Source: a virus. Taken from it: a DNA stretch of 38,792 bases. Under the pieces are notes generated by a model, which was given only the letters and a program-made list of their open reading frames with translations, did no database searches and was not told the DNA's origin. Below, one piece after another: positions 15,066 to 24,291 of this stretch; the first letter of the stretch is position 1; each line of letters begins with the position of its first letter. The translations under genes were made by a program, and so were the position numbers. The stretch spans positions 1-38,792 of the IMG/VR virus record IMGVR_UViG_3300042923_000395, one strand, 5' to 3'.

Positions 15066-15160
15066 GAATTTTCGTAGTAGAAGTTCAAAAGATGCAATTT
15101 ATTGCCTGAGACAATTCAGAAGAGCTGCAAGAGAAATTCGTGTATGAAGTGGAGGAGTAA
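15066..15160 (+). pseudogene. possible coding remnant with in-frame TGA
   Basis: On the plus strand a short frame reads VEVQKMQFIA, then TGA, then DNSEELQEKFVYEVEE before TAA. The residues on both sides look protein-like, but the frame has no RBS and is broken by the stop. It may be a decayed gene end or chance. Confidence 0.2.
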
Positions 15161-15194
15161 AGCCACTCCCTGTTTTCACAGTGAAATGGCTTTA
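15158..15194 (-). terminator. hairpin after the late operon (weak terminator)
   Basis: TAAAGCCA (15158-15165) pairs with TGGCTTTA (15187-15194); the loop contains the inverted repeat TTTCAC-A-GTGAAA (15174-15186). It lies after the last late gene, where a terminator is expected, but the T-run after the stem is short (TTTACTCC), so efficiency is doubtful. Confidence 0.4.
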
Positions 15195-15211
15195 AGTAGC
15201 AAATATTAAAA

Positions 15212-15574
15212 TTATACTTCTAACCTTTGGGAGATTTCAGCTAACTTGATATTAGCTGTTTCTTGATTGTCAAACACTTTTCGGAACAAGTCCCTCTGCT
15301 CCTTTTTGCATTCATCACAATGCTTTTGGTCTTGCTCAATAAGTGTTTTTAGGGCAGCGTTGACCTCTGTATTTCTTTCTACCACTTGCAACAGCTTATC
15401 TTCTCGTTTCAGTAACATATCTTCCCTTGCATATGTATCATTCCTTTTTCTTTGTCCAATCTCAGAAAAGGTCTTAAATAAAGGGATTAACGCAATTGCA
15501 AGGATGACTACTATAACGAGCAGTACAATTATGGTACTGTCACTCTGCTTTGCTAAGTCCACGGCTTGTTCCAT
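15212..15574 (-). CDS. membrane-anchored coiled-coil protein, BhlA/UviB holin-like
   Basis: The product has 120 residues. One strongly hydrophobic helix spans residues 15-35 (IIVLLVIVVILAIALIPLF), followed by a long charged coiled coil (RKRNDTYAREDMLLKREDKL) and a short CDEC. This layout matches BhlA/UviB-type holin-like proteins, although it is longer than usual. It is the last late gene, a common place for lysis genes, while the main holin and endolysin lie far upstream in this operon. It could be a second holin, an antiholin or a membrane accessory. Confidence 0.6.
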   Translation of the reverse strand: MEQAVDLAKQSDSTIIVLLVIVVILAIALIPLFKTFSEIGQRKRNDTYAREDMLLKREDKLLQVVERNTEVNAALKTLIEQDQKHCDECKKEQRDLFRKVFDNQETANIKLAEISQRLEV

Positions 15575-15601
15575 ATGTTGTCTCCTATCATTAGTGAGTA
15601 T

Positions 15602-15626
15602 AGGGGCTGAGCCTTACCCAGCCCCT
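15602..15626 (-). other. hairpin between the last two late genes
   Basis: AGGGGCTG pairs with CAGCCCCT (15602-15609/15619-15626) around a 9 nt loop. No T-run follows on either strand, so it is more likely an mRNA stability or attenuation element than a full terminator. Confidence 0.5.
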
Positions 15627-15635
15627 CTTAGGGTA

Positions 15636-15794
15636 CTACTTGGTCTTGTCAATCACATCTTCAAGACCTTTTTCAATGATGTACTGGTCAATCTGAGTCT
15701 TTAACTCAGGCTTTTTAGTAACAACCTGCAGATAAGTCAAAGCTCCAAGAATAATCTGATTAACCAAATAAGGTACTAACGGACTATAAGTCAT
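15636..15794 (-). CDS. small phage protein, CD1375/XkdX-like size class
   Basis: A 52-residue frame starts at an ATG with GGAGG upstream and reads MTYSPLVPYLVNQIILGA at its beginning. It resembles the tiny CD1375-type proteins found after the tail genes of Clostridia phages (YxVxxILxG then a Lys-rich helix). The function of that group is unknown. It lies in the late operon between the tail accessory gene and the BhlA-like gene. Confidence 0.6.
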   Translation of the reverse strand: MTYSPLVPYLVNQIILGALTYLQVVTKKPELKTQIDQYIIEKGLEDVIDKTK

Positions 15795-15811
15795 TTTGTT
15801 TTCCTCCTTTC

Positions 15812-16066
15812 TTAAAATCCTATTATTGAATTAACTACACCCTCTAACATGGTAATTCTTTCTTGAAGAATTACTGTCTCAGGCACAGGTAAATCCGTGT
15901 AAATTGGTGCATGAACCTCTTTACTTACATCTATGCTTGCTATGAGCTTGCCTGCTGGCACTATGACCTCTAGGTAAAATAATTCACCTTGAGGGACAAC
16001 ATAATTTCCTGTCATTGAGCTTACTAGAGCTCCAGTACTATCATAAATTACTAATGTCTTATCCAT
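15812..16066 (-). CDS. tail/baseplate accessory protein
   Basis: The product has 84 residues: a beta-rich N-terminal domain (TLVIYDSTGALVSSMTGNY, VPAGKLIASIDVS) and a short C-terminal helix (ETVILQERITMLEGVVNSI). Similar small proteins follow the receptor-binding protein gene in many Bacillota siphophages. The exact role is unknown; baseplate association is likely from position. The RBS is AAAGGAG. Confidence 0.6.
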   Translation of the reverse strand: MDKTLVIYDSTGALVSSMTGNYVVPQGELFYLEVIVPAGKLIASIDVSKEVHAPIYTDLPVPETVILQERITMLEGVVNSIIGF

Positions 16067-16081
16067 ATGTTTTCTCCTTTC

Positions 16082-17983
16082 TTATTCCCATGCTTCCCAT
16101 GTTACGGGTTGAGCAGGGTCTGCCCCTGCCATAAGTGGTACACGAAAACCACCAGACATTATATATATTGAAGCATTACCAGACCATGGTATTCTATACG
16201 GGTCACCAGTTTGTGAACCAGCCCATACACCACCTTGTTCTGCTACTGTACGTATGCCTGTGTTAGCATTCATATAAACTCTAACAATCTTTGGAGCAAA
16301 TGTAAGACCACTAATAGTGATACAATAGAAATTCTGTGAGGACTGCGTACCACCATAATAGTATACTAAACTGTGAATTGTACCTGACACACTAGGGGTT
16401 AGCCCACCACTTGCATACCTTTTTCCAGCAATGGCTGTGCCTCCCATACCAAATATGTTTGCAGTGTTCAAGATGTTAGATGGTATAAAGTCTGGGTCAT
16501 CCGTATACACATAGTACCCAGAACTATTCCAATACGTATCAACTGGAGGTCTAAGATATACCCTACCATTCTGTGCTACAGTGTTAATTGCTGCTGTATC
16601 TACTCCAATCACAGGAATACTACCCTGCATACCAAATATATTCTTGCTTGCTACAAAATTTCCAGGCAAAAAGTCAGGGTCAGCCAAGTACACCCAGTAA
16701 TCTGCCCCATTATAATAGCCAGCTGGGGGTCTTAGGTACACAAGACCATTTGCGTATGTAGACTGTACAGCTTGTTGGTTTGCGCCACTCATGAGGGGTA
16801 TAGCTCCTTGAAGCCCAAACACATTTTTGTTAGCTAAAAAGTTAGAGGCAATAAAGTCTGGGTCTTCAGAATAAACAGTAGTGCCAGACACACCATCGTA
16901 ATAACCTGCTGGTGGTCTTAATTGGAGCCCTCCACTATACCCATAACTAGCCAAAGCTGCTGTGTTTGCTCCTGATTTATCAGGCATTGTGCCTACGATA
17001 TCTCCTGCATCCGTCGTAGCTGTTTTACCAGAGAGAAGGTTAGATGCAGTGGCATTACCAGAAGCTCCCTCACCCTGTAATATAAAATTTGTACCATCAT
17101 ACCTCAGTGTGTAGATGCCATTAAGTTTTAAGGTTGCGTTAGCACCATTAGGTTTCTTAATGGATTTTGCCCCCTTGCCATCCCAATCTAATGTGCATGA
17201 AGCACCACTAGCAATGTGGGCTTTTATAGCAACAGCCATTCCCTCAACAAGTGAAGATATAGTAGGAGTTGCTATTGTGTAGGCACTTGAAGTACCTGAG
17301 GTAATGCCAGCATAGGGAACTTGAAGCATGTAATCCTGCTTGTGGTTGTTAATGGCATCGTTAAGCTGTCCAGCTGGGTCACCAGCTAATTGACCTTTTA
17401 TGGTATCAAACCACTCATCAAATCTTGACTCAAACTGCGTGAATAAGTTTGTAGCATCAATCTGGCTTACTACACCTGTTACATAACCACAAACTGCTGA
17501 GTCACTTCTCTTATCTGTGATTTTTGCATCTACTATTGAAGTTGTACCCTTTGGCACATCTACATATGCCAGCGCAAGTTCATAAGTGTTACCATCACGG
17601 GTAAGAGCTTTTGGAAATGCTATGTCACCATAGTCATCACCCTTCTTTACCGTAACTGATATAGCTCTGGAGGTAGCATCCCATCTCATCACGATTGTGT
17701 CTATTCTATTAGTAGTGCCTCCTGCAAGAGGTACACTTAGAGACAGCTCACCATCATTCTCATACCAGTAACCATTGATAAATCCTGCCCCAGCCCTTAC
17801 CTTGACAGTCATATCAGGTATGGTATTTTGTATTACTTGAAGCTGTGTAGCAGGATTAACAAATATACCGTTACCGATAAATCTTGCAAAGTAACTTGCG
17901 AAACTTTCAGCGAGGTATACTCTGTCATAGGTAACACCATCTTGACTGAGCTCTGCATTGAAAAATCCACTTTTTTCTGACAT
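16082..17983 (-). CDS. receptor-binding tail protein with 61-residue repeats
   Basis: The product has 633 residues. The N-terminal 170 (SGFFNAELSQDGVTYDRVYL, then NRIDTIVMRWDA) is the anchor domain seen in Bacillota baseplate and fibre proteins. Residues about 310-500 contain a repeat of period 183 bp (61 residues), each unit with DPDFxxxNxLxxxNIFGMxG and VYLRPPxGYY; the aligned DPDF sites fall near 16860, 16677 and 16494. A distinct globular C-terminal domain (about 510-633), rich in Gly, Ser and Tyr, is the likely receptor-binding tip. It follows the Tal gene in the expected order. Confidence 0.8.
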   Translation of the reverse strand: MSEKSGFFNAELSQDGVTYDRVYLAESFASYFARFIGNGIFVNPATQLQVIQNTIPDMTVKVRAGAGFINGYWYENDGELSLSVPLAGGTTNRIDTIVMRWDATSRAISVTVKKGDDYGDIAFPKALTRDGNTYELALAYVDVPKGTTSIVDAKITDKRSDSAVCGYVTGVVSQIDATNLFTQFESRFDEWFDTIKGQLAGDPAGQLNDAINNHKQDYMLQVPYAGITSGTSSAYTIATPTISSLVEGMAVAIKAHIASGASCTLDWDGKGAKSIKKPNGANATLKLNGIYTLRYDGTNFILQGEGASGNATASNLLSGKTATTDAGDIVGTMPDKSGANTAALASYGYSGGLQLRPPAGYYDGVSGTTVYSEDPDFIASNFLANKNVFGLQGAIPLMSGANQQAVQSTYANGLVYLRPPAGYYNGADYWVYLADPDFLPGNFVASKNIFGMQGSIPVIGVDTAAINTVAQNGRVYLRPPVDTYWNSSGYYVYTDDPDFIPSNILNTANIFGMGGTAIAGKRYASGGLTPSVSGTIHSLVYYYGGTQSSQNFYCITISGLTFAPKIVRVYMNANTGIRTVAEQGGVWAGSQTGDPYRIPWSGNASIYIMSGGFRVPLMAGADPAQPVTWEAWE

Positions 17984-17984
17984 G

Positions 17985-19103
17985 TTATAATACTCCTTTC
18001 TTTCTAAGTTTTTGCATTAAGGTAGGTTGGCTGTACCCAAAAGTAGGTTCAACACTATAGCCCTTTTCATCCAGTGTAACAGTAACCTCTGTAACAACAG
18101 CTGAGGTACTTATATTCAGCAGAGTGTCTACAACTGTTACCTTATCTCCTAAGAAGTAGTCCCTGCCATATAAGAATTGTGAGGAGTTGTCGTTTCTTAC
18201 AACTGACTCAAAGCTCTCAATTTCTATATGGCTTTGCAGTTTTTCTGCACCTCTTTGTTGTAGGGCAATTTGATACTCTTCAGGAGTCATGGACAAGCCC
18301 TCTATGTCATCTGGTATGCTTTGAATGTCTCTAGCATCAACGAATAGCTCTCTACGGCTGAACCCTATCACATCAGGACTCTCAATAGTGCTTACAACTC
18401 GTTGTGCACCCTCACCTTCACCTGCTATGATAGCAGTATTGCGGTAGTCTTCACGATTGTTAAGGTATGAAGACTCAAGTATGTTGTTGAACTGCCTAGA
18501 AAAAACTACTGATTTATTACCACTTGTATTCTTTAATGTTCTATCCTTACCGTACAAAGTGCGAAACACAAACTGTTCAGTTTTAGGTCTAAACTCTACG
18601 CAAAACCCAAAATTGTGTGATTGTGCTATAGATGTGCACTCCATACCTACATAAGAACCCGTTTGCTGGTACACAGTCTGCTCTAAAGTGTGGGGTGTGT
18701 CAGCTTGCACGCTAAATCTTGGTATGGCTCTTACACCACTTGATACAAGATTTTGTGTGACTAACTCACGTACGATGTCATCTGGGTATCCTTTTTTGGA
18801 ATACTGTGGATAAATGTACCTCCAATTAAGCATAACGGGAAGTAGGCTACCCTTTACTGAGATATTGTCATTATCGCTACCAGCTACACGCTCATTGAAC
18901 TGTATAATACCAGCAACCTCATCTTCAATCCACAGTATTCTGTCTTTAGAACCAAACAAAAGATTGATGTTGTCCTCTGATAAGGGGCAGACAAGCTCAA
19001 ATGCCCCTACATCAGAAAACATGTTATTGTATTGTATCATCGAAAATGAATTTAAAACACCATAACGATTGAACTCGTTGTCCCATACCTCTAATTTTAT
19101 CAT
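17985..19103 (-). CDS. tail-associated protein (Tal), ReqiPepy6 Gp37-like
   Basis: The 372-residue product starts at the ATG at 19103 with GAGGAGG upstream; the frame extends five codons further without an RBS. Its N-terminus (KLEVWDNEFNRYGVLNSF) and the later GVRAIPRFSVQ and DYFLGDKVTVVDTLLNI fit the Gp37-like Tal family, which forms the baseplate hub. Unlike longer Tal proteins it has no peptidoglycan hydrolase domain. It lies between Dit and the receptor-binding protein, the standard order. Confidence 0.8.
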   Translation of the reverse strand: MIKLEVWDNEFNRYGVLNSFSMIQYNNMFSDVGAFELVCPLSEDNINLLFGSKDRILWIEDEVAGIIQFNERVAGSDNDNISVKGSLLPVMLNWRYIYPQYSKKGYPDDIVRELVTQNLVSSGVRAIPRFSVQADTPHTLEQTVYQQTGSYVGMECTSIAQSHNFGFCVEFRPKTEQFVFRTLYGKDRTLKNTSGNKSVVFSRQFNNILESSYLNNREDYRNTAIIAGEGEGAQRVVSTIESPDVIGFSRRELFVDARDIQSIPDDIEGLSMTPEEYQIALQQRGAEKLQSHIEIESFESVVRNDNSSQFLYGRDYFLGDKVTVVDTLLNISTSAVVTEVTVTLDEKGYSVEPTFGYSQPTLMQKLRKKGVL

Positions 19104-19104
19104 A

Positions 19105-20010
19105 CTATTCCTCCTCAAGATTGAATAAACTCGGAGTATAAGATACTGTAATCACTAGACTTCTATAGGACTCATCAAGAACACCGTCAAGTTCTGTAGT
19201 AAACGACAAGTTTGTGACTCCTGGATTTAACTGCAACCATGAGCTGTCTAAGTCAAGAGCATCATAGTAGCTTTGCTCAACACCACCAATGTAAGCTTTA
19301 ACATATCGGCTACCATTTACTGTACTTACTTCAATTCGGTCTCCAACGTTGATTACCGCATTAAGCTTAAGAAATTCCTGAGTGCCAATATTGATAAGCT
19401 TTGGATTGTTTACAACACCGTTTGAAGAGAAGGTAATAACCATACCTGCCTGATTGATGCCCGTGTTTGTAATACTTGAGATAAGTGAGGTCTCCCTTGC
19501 TCCTAGAATAATGCCTCCTGGCTTAAACGTTAATGGAAACCCAAATTTCGGTATCACACTAGCAATAACTGTAGAGACTGGTTCAACAAGCTCAAATACA
19601 GGATTAGCACAAAACAGGGATATGAAAAACTTACATATGATGTCATTGTTATCCGTGTACTCCTTTGAGTATTTCACTTGAGCATCAGGCTTACCAGTTA
19701 TGCAGTAATTGTCACTTATGATTAGATACTCATGCAACGGGGTGATAAATCTGTTCAACATAGATTTCTTAGACTTTACCTCATCATAGGTCTTACCAGC
19801 AACCCAACCATATATAGTGACTGTTCTACCACTTATGATAGTTGATGATACAAACTCACCAATCTGTTGCGGAAAACTAAAAGTACTATGACTAGTTTTC
19901 ACCTCACCCCAATCAATACTACCATCCTCAATTAAGAATGTGGCATCATAGTTATTGAAGCTGTAAGCCAGACCAGATTGTTTATCTTTAATTACAATAC
20001 TACTAACCAA
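19105..20010 (-). CDS. distal tail protein (Dit)
   Basis: The 301-residue product has the Dit layout: an N-terminal ring-forming domain (FLIEDGSIDWGEV, RTVTIYGWVAGKTYDEV, NRFITPLHEYLII) and a C-terminal galectin-like domain (FKPGGIILGARETSLI ... VINVGDRIEVSTVNGSRYV). It connects the tail tube to the baseplate. The start is TTG with AGGAGG 7 nt upstream; no ATG is available at that distance. Confidence 0.88.
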   Translation of the reverse strand: MVSSIVIKDKQSGLAYSFNNYDATFLIEDGSIDWGEVKTSHSTFSFPQQIGEFVSSTIISGRTVTIYGWVAGKTYDEVKSKKSMLNRFITPLHEYLIISDNYCITGKPDAQVKYSKEYTDNNDIICKFFISLFCANPVFELVEPVSTVIASVIPKFGFPLTFKPGGIILGARETSLISSITNTGINQAGMVITFSSNGVVNNPKLINIGTQEFLKLNAVINVGDRIEVSTVNGSRYVKAYIGGVEQSYYDALDLDSSWLQLNPGVTNLSFTTELDGVLDESYRSLVITVSYTPSLFNLEEE

Positions 20011-20021
20011 AATGCCACCTC

Positions 20022-23000
20022 CTAATTAAATCCTAAAGCAAGCTCCTTATGAGCCCTCTTCATCTGTCGTGCAGACTCAGCAGGGGTTAAAGCTTTAGGT
20101 GAATAGAAATTGTAGGTATTACCACTTGCATTACTACCTTGTGCTTCTTCTCTAGTAAGTACTTTTTCACCCTTGTGTAACTCTGCTACATAGCCATCGT
20201 AAGGAACATAGTCTAAACCATTCTTATGGCTACCACTGATGTAAACAGAAGCTGAGCCCACTATATTACTTACTTTTAATGAACGTGCCTCACTTGCAGC
20301 TGACCTGATGGAGGAAACAATACTGTTGGCATAGTCTGCAAGGTCTTGTAAGTAAGACTTTACTCCACTCTCAGTAGACTTAAACCCTGTTAAAAGTGCA
20401 TCACCATACTTGTCACTAATGCCTTTGAACTCTTTGGTGTACCCAGATAACGTTTTCTTGTTGTTATCCATTGAAGTCTTAAGCTCACTCTCACGCTCTT
20501 TTAGTTCTTTAATTTCATTTGTTGTTTGCTGTTTCTGCTCCTTACTTAGGTTGCCAGTCTGAAGCTCGTGTTCTTTCTTCTTAATTTCGGTCTGCGTTTC
20601 TTCAAGTAACTTACGCTCTTGATAATCCTTATTAAGGAGCTCTTTAATCAGGGTTAAGTAGTTGAGCTCAGCTTGATACTGCTGTTGGAGCTGATACACC
20701 TTGCTGTCATACACTTGCTGTAGAATTTCTTTCTGTTCCTCAGCGTTATTCTGTGCTTCTTCTATCTGTAACCTAAGGGAGTCTTTTTCATCCTCACGTT
20801 GCTGTGCTAAAAGGTCTTTCTGTCGTTCGGCAGCAAGCTCCTGAAGTTCCTTAAGGATTTCCTGCTTTTCCTCTTCCGTAGCAGCTTGAAATTCAACAAG
20901 CTTTTTACTTACTTCTTTTTGGTAGTTGGCTTCTGCTTCAGCTCTTCGTTCAGCCTCTTCTTGTGCGTCAATGGCATCAATCTGAGCTTGAAGGGCTTTC
21001 ACTTGTTCATTGGTAGCATTGTCAACAAGAGCCTGCTTTGCTTTAAACTCCTGGTCATATAGCATTAGTCTGGTATTGTATGCTGCTTTGGTAGCTTCGA
21101 GCTCTTTGTCGATTGCATCAATACTAGCCTGTGAACCTTTTTTGATGGAGGCAATTCTCTTATCCCTATCTTTGTAGTACAAGTCAATCTTTTTCATAAC
21201 CGTTTTGTAGGTCTGGTCATAAATCAAACTGTTTGTAGTTTTTTCAATAGATATAAGTCCTGTTGAGATAGCATCACCTGTGTCTTCGAGTAAATCAGCA
21301 ATCTCTTGCATTGCATCAGCTGTCATTTGCTTCTTGTCGAGTATACCATTAGCGAGACCCTCAGTAATGAAGCCACCTAAAGTCATAAACAGCACAGAAG
21401 GGGAATGAATACCGAGTGCATTTTTAAATCCGTCCACAAAGCTACCGCACCAACCTGTAATCTTTTCTGTTACCCATGAAGTCATACTGGAAACACCATT
21501 CCATAGACCCCTGATAACATTCGCACCAACGTCAACTACTTTATCTGGCAGCTCCTCAAAGAATATTAGGATACCTGCAATAACTCGTGGCAAGTTCTCC
21601 TCAGCGGATTTCACCATATCCTCACAGAATGCAATGAATTTCACTATCATACCAAGTAAAGCGTCCCATGTCTTCTCAGGCAACTCGTTAAAGAACTTGA
21701 TAATATTGCTTATCAGTTTTGGAACTTCTTCTTTTATGGTCTTTGCCATATCAGTATTCCATTTGATAAGCTTACCTAAAACAAACCCAAAGATATAAGC
21801 AATTTTATCAGGCAAGTCTTGAAAAAACCCTGTTATCTTGCCAGGTATCTCACCAAACCAATCAACTAATTGTGTGAATATCTTTGTAGCAACTGTCTTA
21901 AGTGTTTCTAGAGCACTAGTCCAAAACTTTTTCAAGGTGTCATACCAAGCTTTGAAGAAGTTGGTAAGATGATTCCAAGCCCCTTCCCAGTCACCCTTCA
22001 ATAAGTCAGCAAAGAACCCAAAAGCTTCAACTAGCATATCCAAAGCACCAGTAAATATAATAACAATCCCATCCAGTATGCCATCCACGTACGTCTTCAT
22101 ACCTAAGAAGTCATTATTGAATGCCTTTATAAATGACTTGACAACTTTTGTAATCCCTTCCGTAACGCTTTCGAATATAGATTGGATTTCTCCCCAGATA
22201 ATGGCAGTCTTTTCACGGATACCACCAATATCATTATCCCATGCGTACTTCAAAGCTGCAACTGCAGCAATAACACCTGCTATAATTGCAATAACGGGTA
22301 GAATAGAAGCAGCAATACCACCAATAGCAGCACTAGCACTACCTGCCGTTGCAGAAGCAGCAGTGAAAGAAGCACTAAGTGAGCTAAATGTAGTTGCAAT
22401 TGAGGTAATAGTAGTCACCAGCTTACCAGCAACTATCAAAACTGGACCGATTGCAGCTGCAATACCAGCCATCTTAACAATCTGTTCTCTTTCCGCTTCA
22501 GACATAGCATTTAGTTTGTCTACTATCCCTGATATGCTATCCGCAATATCTCTAATGACAGGAGAGAGGATATCTCCAAAGGCAATTGCCAAGGACTCTA
22601 TACCGCCACCAAGTTGTTCTAAACTACCTTTAAGATTGTCCTGCATAATCTCAGAGGCTTCTTTTGCTGCACCACTAGAGTTGTAAATGTTCTCAGTTAA
22701 GCTATTCCAGCTTTCATCTGAGGCATTCATAACTGCTAGTAGACCAGACATACCCTCTTTACCAGCAAGAGTGGCTGCAAGGCTAGCTTTTTCTGCTTCC
22801 CCTAAACCATCGAATAAGTTTCTTAGGTCATCTAGGGACTCACCTAACGGTAACATGTTGCCTTTAGCATCCATTAAGGATATGCCATACTTTTCCATAG
22901 CGTCACGCATCTTGTCCGTGGGCTTTACCATGTTTGTAAGGAACGCTCTTAATGATGTGCCAGCTGTTGAAGCTTTGATACCACTATTCGCCATTGCACC

Positions 23001-23663
23001 AAGAGCTATAGTAACGTCCTCAACATTATAGCCAAGTGCACCAGCAACAGGAGCAATGTACTTGAAGGACTCACCAAGTTCAGCAACACCTGTGTTTGTA
23101 GCGTTAGCTGCCATAGCAAGTGTGTCGGCGAATTTTGCTGAGTCTTTTGCGCTTAAACCAAATGCAGTTAATGTGTCCGTAACGATACTGGATGTCAGTG
23201 CTAAGTCCTCACCGCTTGCAGCAGCAAGTGCCATAACACCCTCGATACCACTAATCATGTCAGAAGCACTCCAACCAGCTTGTGCCATAAACTTAAAAGC
23301 ATCTGCGGACTCTGAAGCACTAAATTTTGTCTTAGCACCCATTTCAAGAGCTTTTGCCTTTAGACTATCCATTTCCGAACCAGTAGCCCTAGAAATAGAC
23401 TTTACTTCAGACATACCAGCCTCAAAATCTGCAGATGTCTTTACGGCAGCTGCCCCTAGTCCTGCTAAGCTAAGCGTAACTGTCTTTGTTAAGGTAGTGC
23501 CGACAGAAGTTAAAGTACCACCAAGTGCATTAAATTTGTCCTTAAGCGTTGCTGATTGCTTTCCAAGTACAGATAGTTGATTAAATGCACCTAAGATACC
23601 TTTGTCAAACTTCGTGGTATCAAGCTCCAAATACCCTACAGCACTACCTACGTCAATAGCCAT
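20022..23663 (-). CDS. tape measure protein (TP901 family)
   Basis: The 1213-residue product is the longest in the window. Residues about 70-330 match the TP901 core (MSEVKSISRATGSEMDSLK, then TLAMAANATNTGVAELGES). Hydrophobic helices lie at about 395-465. Repeated amphipathic helices with IPGKITGFFQDLPDKI motifs occupy about 600-780. A long coiled coil rich in Glu/Gln/Lys covers about 880-1090, and the C-terminus has GLDYVPYDGYVAELHKGE, a common end of Bacillota tape measures. At about 1.5 angstrom per residue the tail would be near 180 nm. The RBS is GGTGGTGATG. Confidence 0.95.
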   Translation of the reverse strand: MAIDVGSAVGYLELDTTKFDKGILGAFNQLSVLGKQSATLKDKFNALGGTLTSVGTTLTKTVTLSLAGLGAAAVKTSADFEAGMSEVKSISRATGSEMDSLKAKALEMGAKTKFSASESADAFKFMAQAGWSASDMISGIEGVMALAAASGEDLALTSSIVTDTLTAFGLSAKDSAKFADTLAMAANATNTGVAELGESFKYIAPVAGALGYNVEDVTIALGAMANSGIKASTAGTSLRAFLTNMVKPTDKMRDAMEKYGISLMDAKGNMLPLGESLDDLRNLFDGLGEAEKASLAATLAGKEGMSGLLAVMNASDESWNSLTENIYNSSGAAKEASEIMQDNLKGSLEQLGGGIESLAIAFGDILSPVIRDIADSISGIVDKLNAMSEAEREQIVKMAGIAAAIGPVLIVAGKLVTTITSIATTFSSLSASFTAASATAGSASAAIGGIAASILPVIAIIAGVIAAVAALKYAWDNDIGGIREKTAIIWGEIQSIFESVTEGITKVVKSFIKAFNNDFLGMKTYVDGILDGIVIIFTGALDMLVEAFGFFADLLKGDWEGAWNHLTNFFKAWYDTLKKFWTSALETLKTVATKIFTQLVDWFGEIPGKITGFFQDLPDKIAYIFGFVLGKLIKWNTDMAKTIKEEVPKLISNIIKFFNELPEKTWDALLGMIVKFIAFCEDMVKSAEENLPRVIAGILIFFEELPDKVVDVGANVIRGLWNGVSSMTSWVTEKITGWCGSFVDGFKNALGIHSPSVLFMTLGGFITEGLANGILDKKQMTADAMQEIADLLEDTGDAISTGLISIEKTTNSLIYDQTYKTVMKKIDLYYKDRDKRIASIKKGSQASIDAIDKELEATKAAYNTRLMLYDQEFKAKQALVDNATNEQVKALQAQIDAIDAQEEAERRAEAEANYQKEVSKKLVEFQAATEEEKQEILKELQELAAERQKDLLAQQREDEKDSLRLQIEEAQNNAEEQKEILQQVYDSKVYQLQQQYQAELNYLTLIKELLNKDYQERKLLEETQTEIKKKEHELQTGNLSKEQKQQTTNEIKELKERESELKTSMDNNKKTLSGYTKEFKGISDKYGDALLTGFKSTESGVKSYLQDLADYANSIVSSIRSAASEARSLKVSNIVGSASVYISGSHKNGLDYVPYDGYVAELHKGEKVLTREEAQGSNASGNTYNFYSPKALTPAESARQMKRAHKELALGFN

Positions 23664-23677
23664 ATCACATCACCACC

Positions 23678-23932
23678 TTATGTAAAATTTTTGTACATAG
23701 CACTAAAACTAGTGTAATGTTTACGGAAGACAGGTTCTTCACCATTGTCCATCCTAAAAATGATAAGTGCACAGGCTTCATCTAGGCAGTATGCAGTGTA
23801 AGCGTCATCTTGAATACCAATAAGTTCGCTGGGTCGCTTATTATAAATCCTCACCATCTTTACTAACTCCAGTATCATCTGACTGCCCACGAAAGGACTC
23901 CAATGCCTTAACACCTTTTTGGGAGTATCCAA
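23678..23932 (-). CDS. gpT-like extension of the tail assembly chaperone (frameshift product)
   Basis: This 84-codon frame overlaps the end of the gpG-like gene and ends just before the tape measure gene, the position of gpT. It has only a TTG at its 5' end and no RBS, so it is probably made as a gpG-gpT fusion by ribosomal frameshifting. The frame is +1 (or -2) relative to gpG and is open from 23938, after a TGA. The tract CCCAAAAAGG at 23914-23923 is the best slip site. The translated part after the gpG stop includes YNKRPSELIGIQDDAYTAYC, a typical gpT-like sequence. Confidence 0.75.
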   Translation of the reverse strand: MDTPKKVLRHWSPFVGSQMILELVKMVRIYNKRPSELIGIQDDAYTAYCLDEACALIIFRMDNGEEPVFRKHYTSFSAMYKNFT

Positions 23933-24275
23933 ACAGGGTCATTAACTGGTCATCTGTTAATTCCACTCCTGCCTCTTTAATCTGATTGTAGGTGGGCTCA
24001 ACAAGTGTAGCCTCTGCAAAGATTTCAAGGATTTCATGTAGGTCATTAAGCATTGCGTCATCATCCGCATCAAGGGTAGCAGTGCCACCAGCGAATAACT
24101 CATTTGCCTTGACCTTTAAGCTGTTAGGGATTTTACCCTTTGACATAAGAGCTAATAGTGATGTACGCTTAACCCTTACAACAAGAGGTTGCCCCTCATC
24201 GAACTCAGGTAGAGCAATGATACTGCCCTCAGCATATCTTTGTAAATCGCTAAATGATGTTACCTGTGCACTCAT
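23841..24275 (-). CDS. tail assembly chaperone (gpG-like)
   Basis: The product has 144 residues and is mostly helical and acidic, with FDEGQPLVVRVKRTSLLALM and LNDLHEILEIFAEATLVEPT typical of Bacillota gpG proteins. It lies between the tail tube and tape measure genes. It helps polymerise the tube around the tape measure together with its frameshifted longer form. The RBS is GGAGG. Confidence 0.85.
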   Translation of the reverse strand: MSAQVTSFSDLQRYAEGSIIALPEFDEGQPLVVRVKRTSLLALMSKGKIPNSLKVKANELFAGGTATLDADDDAMLNDLHEILEIFAEATLVEPTYNQIKEAGVELTDDQLMTLFGYSQKGVKALESFRGQSDDTGVSKDGEDL

Positions 24276-24291
24276 AATTTATACCTCCATC

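Noticed and set aside
22078-23580. Long plus-strand frames opposite the tape measure gene
   Set aside because: They are shadows of the biased codons of the tape measure gene; no RBS and no known domain.
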